NCBI GenBank assembly: GCA_016208065.1
Contig: JACQYU010000099.1
Coordinates: forward strand, 1-19,910
Source of the DNA: Candidatus Falkowiibacteriota bacterium
GTDB lineage: Bacteria > Patescibacteriota > Patescibacteriia > Patescibacteriales > GWC2-42-12
Direction of reading: 5' to 3'
DNA length: 19,910 nt
In this document: positions 13,526-19,864 of the stretch, in pieces
Layout of the letters: each line of letters begins with the position of its first letter
How positions within the stretch are numbered: position 1 is the stretch's first letter
Notes under the pieces: generated by a model
What the model saw: the letters and a program-made list of their open reading frames with translations, nothing else
Database searches by the model: none
Told to the model about the DNA's origin: nothing
Position numbers and translations under genes: made by a program

Positions 13526-13550
13526 AAAAATAAAAACTCACGGAAGTGAG
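13526..13550 (-). terminator. Intrinsic terminator after the phosphoglycosyl transferase gene
   Basis: Minus-strand stem CTCAC/GTGAG (13546-13550 with 13537-13541), loop TTCC, followed by TTTTTATTTTT. It lies between the WecA/MraY-like gene and rplU. An L21-leader role is possible but not supported by further structure. Confidence 0.65.
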
Positions 13551-13566
13551 GCGTTATTGAATTATC

Positions 13567-14595
13567 TTAAGCCACTTTGCTCTTTCTGTCAAGATAAGCG
13601 AAAAACATAACGATCAATATCATAATAACCGAAAGCGCGATTAAGGCCAGCGCCTTGCCTTTGCTTTGCAAAAATAAGGCGGCCAAGCCGAAAATAATGG
13701 AAACGCCGTAAAAAAGCAAAACCGATTTTTTAACGCCCAAGCCCATATTTAACAGGCGAAAATGCAAGTGCTTGTTGTCCGCGAACCTAAACGGATTCTT
13801 GCCCGCAACCAAGCGCCTAACAATAGTCCAGGCTACGTCCAGTATCGGTATGCCCATAACCAATAAAGCAATGGCGATTTTACCGCCGGAAATAATTGAA
13901 AGCACGCCCAGGGCGTAGCCTAAAAAAAGCGACCCGCCTTCGCCCAAAAATATTTTTGCCGGATGCCAATTTAAAAATAAAAACCCCATGCTGGCGGCCG
14001 CTAAAATTAAAGCGGCCAAACCGATGTCCGGCTGATAATATTTATCGCTCATGGTAAAAAGAAATATAATAAACGAACCGATAGCCGTCATGCCGCTGAC
14101 CAAGCCGTCAAGCCCGTCCAAAAGCTTAGTCGTATACATCATGCCTAAAAGCCAGAAAGCGATTAAGGCGGCCGAAACCGCGCCCAAATAAATAAAGCCG
14201 CCGAATGGATTGGTAATTTTTTCAATCTGCACGCTGCCGGCAATAACGCTCCCGATAGCCAATACCGGCCAAATAATCTGCCAAGCCGGCTTTAAATTAT
14301 ATTTATCATCTAAAAAACCGCCGGCCATTAAAAAACAGGCGCCGACAAAAAACCCCAGCCAATGCCGCGGCAGAAGATTACCGGTTAAAAGATTATCGCG
14401 CGTAAAATATAAAATAATAAAAAAAGCCGCGAAGATAGCCAGGCCGCCGAGCAAAGGCACTTCGCGCGCGTGAATTTTTCTCTCTTCATCAGGCTTATCC
14501 GTAATCTTTAACTTTTTCGCCAGCTTGATCACTAAAAAAGCCAGCCCAACGGTTAGAAATAAAGTTATTATGAAAATTTGTATATAATAAAGCAT
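13567..14595 (-). CDS. WecA/MraY-family undecaprenyl-phosphate sugar-1-phosphate transferase
   Basis: 342 residues with about ten membrane segments. Family motifs appear in order: HAREVPLLGGLAIF near 45, GGFLDDKYNLKPAWQ (the DDxxx(D/N) Mg-binding motif) near 95, TKLLDGLDGLVSGM near 160, NWHPAKIFLGEGGSLFLG near 215 and DNKHLHFRLLNMG (HxH/HxxH cytoplasmic loop) near 275. The protein transfers a sugar-1-phosphate from a UDP-sugar to undecaprenyl phosphate, the first membrane step of glycan assembly. The loop sequence and Arg/His spacing are closer to WecA/TagO than to MraY, so O-antigen, teichoic or similar surface glycan is more likely than peptidoglycan. GEGGS replaces the usual GDxGS. Start ATG 14595, 12 bp from a repeat; no Shine-Dalgarno seen. 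Confidence 0.9.
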   Translation of the reverse strand: MLYYIQIFIITLFLTVGLAFLVIKLAKKLKITDKPDEERKIHAREVPLLGGLAIFAAFFIILYFTRDNLLTGNLLPRHWLGFFVGACFLMAGGFLDDKYNLKPAWQIIWPVLAIGSVIAGSVQIEKITNPFGGFIYLGAVSAALIAFWLLGMMYTTKLLDGLDGLVSGMTAIGSFIIFLFTMSDKYYQPDIGLAALILAAASMGFLFLNWHPAKIFLGEGGSLFLGYALGVLSIISGGKIAIALLVMGIPILDVAWTIVRRLVAGKNPFRFADNKHLHFRLLNMGLGVKKSVLLFYGVSIIFGLAALFLQSKGKALALIALSVIMILIVMFFAYLDRKSKVA

Positions 14596-14607
14596 ATATT
14601 TTTTAAA

Positions 14608-14716
14608 TTGTCGTTGCGAGCCGCGTACTGGAGGCGAAGCGATCTCTGGTCTAGCGGCACGTTCGTGGATTTTTACCAGAGATTGCTTCGTCGCTTAACC
14701 GCTCCTCGCAATGACA
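14608..14716. repeat. GTCATTGCGAG-family palindromic element
   Basis: Ends TTGTCGTTGCGAG (14608-14620) and CTCGCAATGACAG near 14704-14716, with inner modules GGCGAAGCGATCTCTGG and CCAGAGATTGCTTCGTCGC that pair. It lies between the divergent phosphoglycosyl transferase gene and the promoter of the 86-residue ORF. Confidence 0.85.
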
Positions 14717-14744
14717 GTACGCACGGTCTTTTCTTAATCCAAAT

Positions 14745-14773
14745 TTGCTTTTTTTAAAAAATTAAGCTATAAT
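14745..14773 (+). promoter_or_regulatory. Strong promoter for the 86-residue ORF
   Basis: TTGCTT (14745-14750), a 17-base spacer and a perfect TATAAT (14768-14773). The start of transcription is expected near 14780, either giving a leader of about 128 nt before ATG 14908 or a leaderless message from the ATG at 14782. Confidence 0.75.
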
Positions 14774-14820
14774 AAATTTTTATGGATAAATTAATAATTT
14801 TATCCAAAATCGCACATAAA

Positions 14821-14830
14821 AAGGAGGTGA
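14821..14830 (+). promoter_or_regulatory. Perfect Shine-Dalgarno-like sequence inside the leader
   Basis: AAGGAGGTGA is fully complementary to the 16S 3' end but is followed by AAAAAAAATAATAATTTT with no ATG at a useful distance; a GTG overlaps the motif itself. The real ribosome site of the downstream ORF appears to be GGAGG at 14894-14898. Confidence 0.5.
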
Positions 14831-14907
14831 AAAAAAATAATAATTTTAGCAGATTAGCGAAATATCCAATTACCTACAACTATAACTATTATCGGAGGGA
14901 TTTGAGA

Positions 14908-15168
14908 ATGACAGTTTTAGTAGATGCAGATTTGACTGGGTGTAAAGTGGCCTTCCTGGTGCCGGCTGTTCATAAACAAATTGATGGTTCGGCTATAAAC
15001 GCCATCGAAGAACTTTTTAACAGAGGCATAAAACACGTTCGAACAGTCTCCATAGAGGAAGCCTCTAACATATTGGCAAAAACTCAACAGAGGCACAAAG
15101 GCATCCCTGAAAGCCAAAAATTCCTCAAAATCACTTCAAAAGGCAATATTACCCAGCTTTTCTGCTGA
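14908..15168 (+). CDS. Small protein of unknown function with own promoter and terminator
   Basis: 86 residues from ATG 14908, with GGAGG nine bases upstream. The sequence is globular-looking: a first strand region (MTVLVDADLTGCKVAFLVPA), a helix INAIEELFNRGIKHV, then VSIEEASNILAKTQQRH and a C-terminal strand FLKITSKGNITQLFC. The VAFLV...GSAINAIEELFNRG...V pattern resembles a small Rossmann-like beta-alpha-beta unit, but I do not recognise the family. The frame is open back to an ATG at 14782, eight bases after the -10; if the message is leaderless, a 128-residue form with a low-complexity N-terminus is possible. It is bounded by a consensus promoter and a strong hairpin terminator, so it is a single-gene unit and probably well expressed. 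Confidence 0.65.
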   Translation: MTVLVDADLTGCKVAFLVPAVHKQIDGSAINAIEELFNRGIKHVRTVSIEEASNILAKTQQRHKGIPESQKFLKITSKGNITQLFC

Positions 15169-15190
15169 TATTTCAAAAACCTCAAACCAA

Positions 15191-15253
15191 GGACGCATGT
15201 TCATATAAATTCTAATACGTAAAGAATTTATAGAAGCATCCGTCCTTTTTCTT
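15191..15253 (+). terminator. Long-stem intrinsic terminator after the 86-residue ORF
   Basis: GGACG.ATG and ATAAATTCT (15191-15213) pair with AGAATTTAT and CAT.CGTCC (about 15223-15245), interrupted by small bulges, followed by TTTTTCTTTT. The stem starts 22 bases after the stop. Confidence 0.8.
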
Positions 15254-15285
15254 TTGCCTTATTTTTAATTTATGACGGCTTATGT

Positions 15286-15406
15286 TGATTGGGCAAAATT
15301 TGTAAAATTTTCGTACGAGGACTGTTTGAGCGCGCCACAGGCGAGCGAGTTCCCTGCCTACCGGCAGGCAGGCGCAGTAGAAAATTTTATAAATTTTGCC
15401 CAATCA
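15286..15406. repeat. Palindromic element E, 26-bp arms with the same core as element A (121 bp)
   Basis: Left arm 15286-15311 and right arm 15381-15406 are complementary at 25 of 26 positions. The core carries GAGGACTGTTTGA, an inner hairpin GCGCGCC-ACA-GGCGAGC and GAGTTCC, then a 20-bp insertion (the nested palindrome), then GCA. Without the insertion the element is 101 bp, against 102 bp for element A at 2769-2870. The arms of the two elements are unrelated in sequence. It lies in the 336-bp gap (15169-15504), which otherwise holds only the terminator and the C-rich repeat before clpC. Confidence 0.88.
15353..15372. repeat. 20-bp palindrome nested in element E (copy 2)
   Basis: CCTGCCTACCGGCAGGCAGG, one base from a perfect palindrome. 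It splits GAGTTCC from GCA, which are contiguous (GAGTTCCGCA) in element A, so the size and position of the insertion (20 bp) can be read directly. Confidence 0.85.
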
Positions 15407-15449
15407 TTAATGTGGTAATTTTTACTAACAGCGGAATGTAACTTTAAAT

Positions 15450-15497
15450 CCCCCTAACCCTGCCTCGCCGGCAGGCAGGCCCCTTTATTAAAGGGGG
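15450..15497. repeat. CCCCCTAA...TTAAAGGGGG palindrome downstream of clpC-like gene
   Basis: CCCCCTAA at 15450-15457 faces TTAAAGGGGG at about 15488-15497 and holds a third copy of the nested GC-rich palindrome. It begins 7 bases beyond the stop of the ClpC-like gene (minus strand) and could act as an RNA 3' hairpin, though no T-run follows. Confidence 0.7.
15459..15479. repeat. GC-rich palindrome nested in the CCCCCTAA repeat (copy 3)
   Basis: A 21-bp variant of CCTGCCTGCCGGCAGGCAGG with one extra base before the centre (CCTGCCTC then GCCGGCAGGCAGG). It is flanked by the two halves of the CCCCCTAA palindrome. Confidence 0.8.
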
Positions 15498-15504
15498 TTC
15501 TATG

Positions 15505-18261
15505 CTACAGCTTCCTCCCCTTTTCCACGCTCACCCTGGCCTGGCCGTCAATCACTATCGTATCCCGCCTTTTTAAGCCATCGGCTAAAACCTTATTGGC
15601 GATTTCATTTTCAATTTTTTCCTGGATTAAGCGCCTAAGCGGCCGAGCGCCGAATTTCGGATCAAAGCCTAAAGAAGCTAACTTTTCAACCGCTTCTTTG
15701 CCGTATTTTAAGCCAATACCCTTAGCCTCTAATAAGCGCTTAACCTTATTTAACATCAATTCGGCAATACTTTCAACCTCTTTGAGCTCAAGCGGCTTAA
15801 ATACGATTACGCCGTCAAAACGATTTATCAATTCCGGCCTTAAATATTTATTAAGCTGATCGTTTATAAGCGACTCTTTTATTGAATTAAGCGGCGCGCC
15901 GGCTTTAATTTGATCCTGAATATAAACCGCGCCGATATTGGAAGTGGCGATGATAATGCAATTGGTAAAATTAATGGTTCGGCCAACGCCGTCGGTTAGG
16001 CGGCCGTCGTCCATCACCTGCAAAAATAAATTTAAAATATCCGGGTGCGCTTTTTCAAGCTCGTCCAATAAAATCAAAGAAAACGGCGATTTGCGCACGG
16101 CTTCGGTTAAATAGCCTAAGACGCCCTCGGGCGAACCGATCATTTTTTCAAGCGACTCTCCTCGCTGATATTCGCTCATATCAATTCTTACCATATAATC
16201 CTCGTCGCCGAAATAAATTTCAGCCACGGTTTTAGCCAATTCGGTTTTTCCGACTCCGGTCGGGCCTAAAAATAAAAAGCTCGCTATCGGCCGTTTTTCT
16301 TCCCTTAATTCCGCGCGTGCGCGCCTTAAGCTGGCCGCTACCATTTCCACGGCTTCATCCTGGCCGATCATGCGGCTATGTATTTTTTCTTCCAAATTAA
16401 GCAAAATTTCGCTTTCTTTCTCGGTAATTTTCGTTAAAGGTATTTTTGTTTTTTGGCTGATGATTTCCGCCACGTCTTCAACGCCGACTAAGCTGTTTAT
16501 GCCTTTAGCTTCGGAAACTTTAACCGCGATGGCTTCTAAAATATCAACCGCTTTAGCCGGCAAAAATTTATCATAAATATATTTGGCCGACAGTTCAACG
16601 GCCTTGGCGATGCTGGCATAAGTAAAATAAACTTTAAATTTGGCTTCGTAAAAACCAATTTTGCTTTCAAGCATCTGGATGGCTAAATTATTATCCGGCT
16701 CTAAAATTTCAACTTTAGCCATAACATCGCCCAAAGGCTTGTTTTCAATATATTTAACATAATTATCCCGGCTGACGCTAGCCAGGCAAATAATATTGTG
16801 GCGGCTTATCGCGCTAGCCAAAACTTCCGATAATTCCAAACTTTCTTCTTCCCCGGCCGTAATGCCCATTAAATTTTCAATGTTATTAATATACAAAACA
16901 ATATTGCCGGCGCGGACCACTTCATCAATTATAACCAAAAGCCGCTCTTCGGCTTTAGCCGCCGAGGCTCCGCTTAAGAGGCGCGTTATGTCTAATTCTA
17001 AAAGCCGCTTGTCTCTTAGCATTTTCGGCACATCCTCCTCTACCATAGCTCGCGCGATTTGCCCGATAATCATATTTTTTCCCACACCGGCCGGACCAGA
17101 AAGCAAGACTCCGTTTTTGCCGCTTTCTAAAGCTTGGAAAATTTCTTTAATTTCATCAACGCGTCCGACGCATAACTCAAGCCGGCCCCACTTAGCCGCC
17201 AAAGTCAAATCATAAGCAAAATGATTTAAGATCGGCGTGGCCACGGCCGTATAAGCGCGGTCCATAGTGCTGGACGGCTTAAAGCGCGAGGCTTTTCGGT
17301 ACAGGCGGTAATTATCCATCAGGCGTTGGCTTATAATAAACCACTGGATGACATTATTTATTTTGTCATGGTCAATTTCCAAATCATAAAGCAATTCGCT
17401 TAAATTTTTATCCCGGACCAAAATCGGCAGTATGAAATGGGCCGGCTCAACTTTTTTCTGCCCGGAATTAAGAGCGCCAATATAGCCTTCAAAAAAAATC
17501 TCTTTAATTTCCGCCGATAATTCGGTCGGCTCGGTTCCGGCTTCTATGGCTAACAGCTGATTTTTTAATTTGGCAATCAGCTTAACCGCGTCAATATTCA
17601 AGCGGGAAAAAATCGCCGCCGCTCCCTCGTCTTTAAGCAAATTAAAAAATAAATGAATCGGCCTGACTTGGGAATGGCGGGCGCGGTTGGCTAAAGCAAA
17701 AGCTTGCTCAACCGCGTTAAGCGCCGCTGGGCTAAAGCCGCCGGAAACTTCAACTTTATATTTGCTTTTTATTTTATTAAATTCAGACCAGTTATTCGGA
17801 GAATCATATTCGGCCGTTTGGTTATATTTAGGCTTGGTTATTTTTTGCCTGGCCGCCTCTTCTTCGCTTAAACGATAAATTACAAACATATCAGCCAGCA
17901 AGCCGATCCAAAAAATTAAAATTAACGGGCTTTTCGCGCGCCAAAAAGAAAAAGCTTCCAAGGTTTGCGTTTTTTCGCTGGCCGCGTAAACCCAGTAAGC
18001 TAAAGCCAATAATCCGGCCAGACCGATAATATATTCCGATAAATTTAAAATAAAATTCAGGCTTTTTTTTAAATGCCTTAACTTTATGGCCGGAGCGCTT
18101 ATAAGCAGATTGGAATAATAAAATCGGCCGGCGTAAATCGCTATCACGCCGGTGCCTGAACAATTTTTGCACGCCGAACCTTTGCCAGTTTTGCCGTTGC
18201 CGGCGCAAGTCGGGCAGGTTATAAATTGGATGCTAATTTTATTGTTTTGTTCTTCTGGCAT
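15505..18261 (-). CDS. Membrane-anchored ClpC-like AAA+ ATPase with N-terminal DnaJ-type zinc motif
   Basis: 918 residues from ATG 18261; the frame is open to 18429, but that stretch is a palindromic repeat. Order: a DnaJ-type zinc motif (CPTCAGNGKTGKG at 16, then CKNCSGTG at 31-38), two membrane segments at about 68-92 and 107-127, a Clp N-terminal repeat domain (LNAVEQAFALANRARHSQVRPIHLFFNLL, in parts), AAA1 with Walker A GPAGVGKN near 388, AAA2 with Walker A GPTGVGKT near 665, Walker B LILLDELEKAH near 729, RPELINRFDGVIVF and FGARPLRRLIQ. The AAA1 Walker B reads VLYINNIENLMG, lacking the Asp-Glu pair, so ring 1 probably binds but does not hydrolyse ATP. No long M-domain coiled coil lies between rings. 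As a Clp unfoldase it would act at the membrane, but a ClpP partner is not visible here. Confidence 0.88.
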   Translation of the reverse strand: MPEEQNNKISIQFITCPTCAGNGKTGKGSACKNCSGTGVIAIYAGRFYYSNLLISAPAIKLRHLKKSLNFILNLSEYIIGLAGLLALAYWVYAASEKTQTLEAFSFWRAKSPLILIFWIGLLADMFVIYRLSEEEAARQKITKPKYNQTAEYDSPNNWSEFNKIKSKYKVEVSGGFSPAALNAVEQAFALANRARHSQVRPIHLFFNLLKDEGAAAIFSRLNIDAVKLIAKLKNQLLAIEAGTEPTELSAEIKEIFFEGYIGALNSGQKKVEPAHFILPILVRDKNLSELLYDLEIDHDKINNVIQWFIISQRLMDNYRLYRKASRFKPSSTMDRAYTAVATPILNHFAYDLTLAAKWGRLELCVGRVDEIKEIFQALESGKNGVLLSGPAGVGKNMIIGQIARAMVEEDVPKMLRDKRLLELDITRLLSGASAAKAEERLLVIIDEVVRAGNIVLYINNIENLMGITAGEEESLELSEVLASAISRHNIICLASVSRDNYVKYIENKPLGDVMAKVEILEPDNNLAIQMLESKIGFYEAKFKVYFTYASIAKAVELSAKYIYDKFLPAKAVDILEAIAVKVSEAKGINSLVGVEDVAEIISQKTKIPLTKITEKESEILLNLEEKIHSRMIGQDEAVEMVAASLRRARAELREEKRPIASFLFLGPTGVGKTELAKTVAEIYFGDEDYMVRIDMSEYQRGESLEKMIGSPEGVLGYLTEAVRKSPFSLILLDELEKAHPDILNLFLQVMDDGRLTDGVGRTINFTNCIIIATSNIGAVYIQDQIKAGAPLNSIKESLINDQLNKYLRPELINRFDGVIVFKPLELKEVESIAELMLNKVKRLLEAKGIGLKYGKEAVEKLASLGFDPKFGARPLRRLIQEKIENEIANKVLADGLKRRDTIVIDGQARVSVEKGRKL

Positions 18262-18267
18262 GCTTTT

Positions 18268-18340
18268 ATCCCACAAATCTACAAATCTGCTACGAATACC
18301 ACAAATAATATTTGTATTATTTGCGGTTGATTTGTGGCGG
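18268..18340. repeat. CCACAAATC...GATTTGTGG palindrome upstream of the ClpC-like gene
   Basis: Arms CCACAAATC (18271-18279) and GATTTGTGG (18329-18337) with inner AATAATATTTGTATTATT. It begins 6 bases before the ClpC-like start and ends at the stop of the upstream membrane protein gene, so it fills the gap. The motif CTGCTACGAAT is shared with the repeat at 19774-19864. Confidence 0.82.
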
Positions 18341-18341
18341 A

Positions 18342-18707
18342 TTATAAAAATTGAAAAATAATTTCGTAAATTACGAATATCGGAAATAAAATCCAAAAAA
18401 TAATCACGGCCAAAGAAAAAACAAGCCAAAACAGCAGGATCAAGCTTCTAAAAATAATCTGGACCAGGCGCATAAAAAAACTGATCAGCATGCCCTGCCA
18501 ATCGTATTGCGCGTACATGGGCCGAAAAATATTTTTTATCCAAATAAGAAGCCCTAAGGCCTTTTGCTTATCGGCTAAAAAATTTAAAAGGCTCTTTGCT
18601 GAATTTACCAAACCGCGCGAATACCACCAAACCGGGAAATATAAAACATCCCGAATCAATTCGGTTAAAATTTGCAGGCTGTAAAAGATGAAGCTGTTTG
18701 TAGGCAT
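18342..18707 (-). CDS. Small integral membrane protein paired with the ClpC-like ATPase
   Basis: 121 residues, very aromatic and hydrophobic: an amphipathic start (MPTNSFIFYSLQILTELI), WWYSRGLVNSAKSLLNFLADKQKALGLL in the middle, FRPMYAQYDWQGMLISFFMRLVQIIFR and a C-terminal membrane block LILLFWLVFSLAVIIFWILF-PIFVIYEIIF. Roughly two to three membrane segments. I do not recognise a named family. It is directly upstream of the ClpC-like gene on the same strand, separated only by a palindromic repeat, and both are membrane proteins, so a shared complex is a reasonable inference. The start at ATG 18707 has no Shine-Dalgarno; a repeat element begins 9 bp further upstream. Confidence 0.75.
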   Translation of the reverse strand: MPTNSFIFYSLQILTELIRDVLYFPVWWYSRGLVNSAKSLLNFLADKQKALGLLIWIKNIFRPMYAQYDWQGMLISFFMRLVQIIFRSLILLFWLVFSLAVIIFWILFPIFVIYEIIFQFL

Positions 18708-18716
18708 AAAATTATT

Positions 18717-18855
18717 AAACTCTAAATCCTAATATCTAAACTCTAAACAAATCCAAAATTATAAATTCAAATGTTCCAAACAAATGGCTTGGTATTTGTT
18801 TTAAATTTTTAATTTGGAGCATTAAAATTTGTTTAGGATTTAGAATTTAGAGTTT
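18717..18855. repeat. CTAAATCCTAAA-type palindromic element (copy without nested insert)
   Basis: AAACTCTAAATCCT (18717-18730) with the inner ATATCTAAACTCTAAACAAAT faces AGGATTTAGAATTTAGAGTTT (18835-18855). Same family as 11976-12142, sharing AAAATTATAAATTCAAA. It fills most of the gap between the membrane protein gene and the secE promoter. Confidence 0.85.
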
Positions 18856-18905
18856 AGAATTTTGCATTATTATTATACCATATTCCAACCAATAAAACCA
18901 AACGC

Positions 18906-18934
18906 TTGACAGCCTTTAGGCGATTGTGTATTAT
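18906..18934 (+). promoter_or_regulatory. secE-nusG promoter
   Basis: A perfect TTGACA (18906-18911), 17-base spacer and TATTAT (18929-18934). Transcription should begin near 18941, giving a leader of about 88 nt before secE. The leader holds GCCC-GCCA-GGGC followed by TGTTTTTT (18954-18973) and then a C-run hairpin CCCCC/GGGGG (18999-19014). Confidence 0.8.
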
Positions 18935-19028
18935 ATAAATATAAATAAACGCCGCCCGCCAGGGCTGTTTTTTAATTAAAGAATAATCTTCCCACCCCCC
19001 CCCTATCAAGGGGGCATAAATAATAAAT

Positions 19029-19217
19029 ATGCAAAAAATTATTGAATATTTAAAAGCTTCCATTGAAGAAATGAAAAAAGTTTCCTGGCCGACTAAAAAA
19101 GAAACCTATAATTATACCTTGCTGGTAATTTTTATCAGCCTTGGGCTGGCTTTATTTTTAGGCCTTTTGGACCTGGTTTTTACCAAAGGTCTGGAATTTT
19201 TAATTACCAATAAATAA
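19029..19217 (+). CDS. secE: Preprotein translocase subunit SecE
   Basis: 62 residues, typical of the short bacterial SecE. An amphipathic helix (IIEYLKASIEEMKKVSWPTKKET, in parts) carries the conserved KVxWPTxxE motif at 17-25, followed by a single membrane helix LLVIFISLGLALFLGLLDLVF. SecE clamps the two halves of SecY in the translocon. The gene is followed after 10 bp by nusG, the near-universal order. No strong Shine-Dalgarno precedes the ATG at 19029. Confidence 0.95.
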   Translation: MQKIIEYLKASIEEMKKVSWPTKKETYNYTLLVIFISLGLALFLGLLDLVFTKGLEFLITNK

Positions 19218-19227
19218 TTATCCCCAT

Positions 19228-19773
19228 ATGGCTAAACAAACATTAAATCAAGGCCGGCGCTGGTACGTTCTTCACACTTATTCCGGCTACGAAGAAAACG
19301 TCTCGCAAAATTTAAAACAAAGGATTGAATCCATGGACATGGAAGACAAGATTTTTAATATTCTTATTCCCACGGAAAAAAAAATTAAAATTAAAAACGG
19401 CAAACGAAAAATCGTTGAAGAAAAAATTTTTCCAGGCTACGTCCTTGTGGAAATGGTTGTTAACGACGATTCCTGGTATGTTGTAAGAAATACGCCTAAC
19501 GTAACCGGCTTTATCGGCACAGGCACAATTCCGACGCCGGTAAGCGAGCATGAAATAAAAGATCTGCAAAAACGCATGGGCGTTGAGGAGCCTAAGTTTA
19601 AAATTGACGTTTCAATTAATTCGCCGGTGCGCATTGTTGACGGTCCGTTTAAGAATCTAGAGGGCAAAGTGGCCGATATTGACGAAGCTAAAGGAAAAAT
19701 CAAGGTCGTGGTTTCCATGTTCGGGCGGGAAACCCCGGTTGAGCTGGATTTCTTGCAGATTAAAAAAATATAA
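19228..19773 (+). CDS. nusG: Transcription termination/antitermination protein NusG
   Basis: 181 residues, full length. The NGN domain occupies about 10-118 (RRWYVLHTYSGYEENVSQNL, KIFPGYVLVEM, WYVVRNTPNVTGFIGTG) and the KOW domain about 128-181 (VRIVDGPFKNLEGKVADID, VSMFGRETPVELDFLQI). NusG binds the RNA polymerase clamp, and its KOW domain contacts Rho or ribosomal protein uS10. It is translationally close to secE (10-bp gap). The usual next gene, rplK, would lie beyond the right edge; no open frame for it begins before 19910. Confidence 0.97.
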   Translation: MAKQTLNQGRRWYVLHTYSGYEENVSQNLKQRIESMDMEDKIFNILIPTEKKIKIKNGKRKIVEEKIFPGYVLVEMVVNDDSWYVVRNTPNVTGFIGTGTIPTPVSEHEIKDLQKRMGVEEPKFKIDVSINSPVRIVDGPFKNLEGKVADIDEAKGKIKVVVSMFGRETPVELDFLQIKKI

Positions 19774-19864
19774 ATCCCACAAATCAACGAATCTGCTACG
19801 AATCTACAAATCAAGCTTCTTAATATTTGTAGTATTTGTAGCTAATTTGTAAATTCGTCGGGGT
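19774..19864. repeat. CACAAATC / CTGCTACGAAT palindromic repeat after nusG
   Basis: It starts immediately after the nusG stop: CCCACAAATC, AATCTGCTACGAATCTAC, then AATATTTGTAGTATTTGTAG and TAATTTGTAAATTCGTCGGGG. Shares the CTGCTACGAAT core and ATATTTGTA block with 18268-18340. The window then ends in AT-rich DNA with a run of 13 A bases (19898-19910). Confidence 0.75.

Noticed and set aside
15212-15403. Minus-strand ORF of 63 residues
   Set aside because: It covers the terminator hairpin, element E and the nested palindrome (giving CLPVGRE-type residues) and has no protein-like composition or ribosome site.
18262-18429. N-terminal extension of 56 residues on the ClpC-like ORF
   Set aside because: It translates a palindromic repeat and part of the upstream membrane-protein gene in another frame; MPEEQ at 18261 followed by the zinc motif is a better start.
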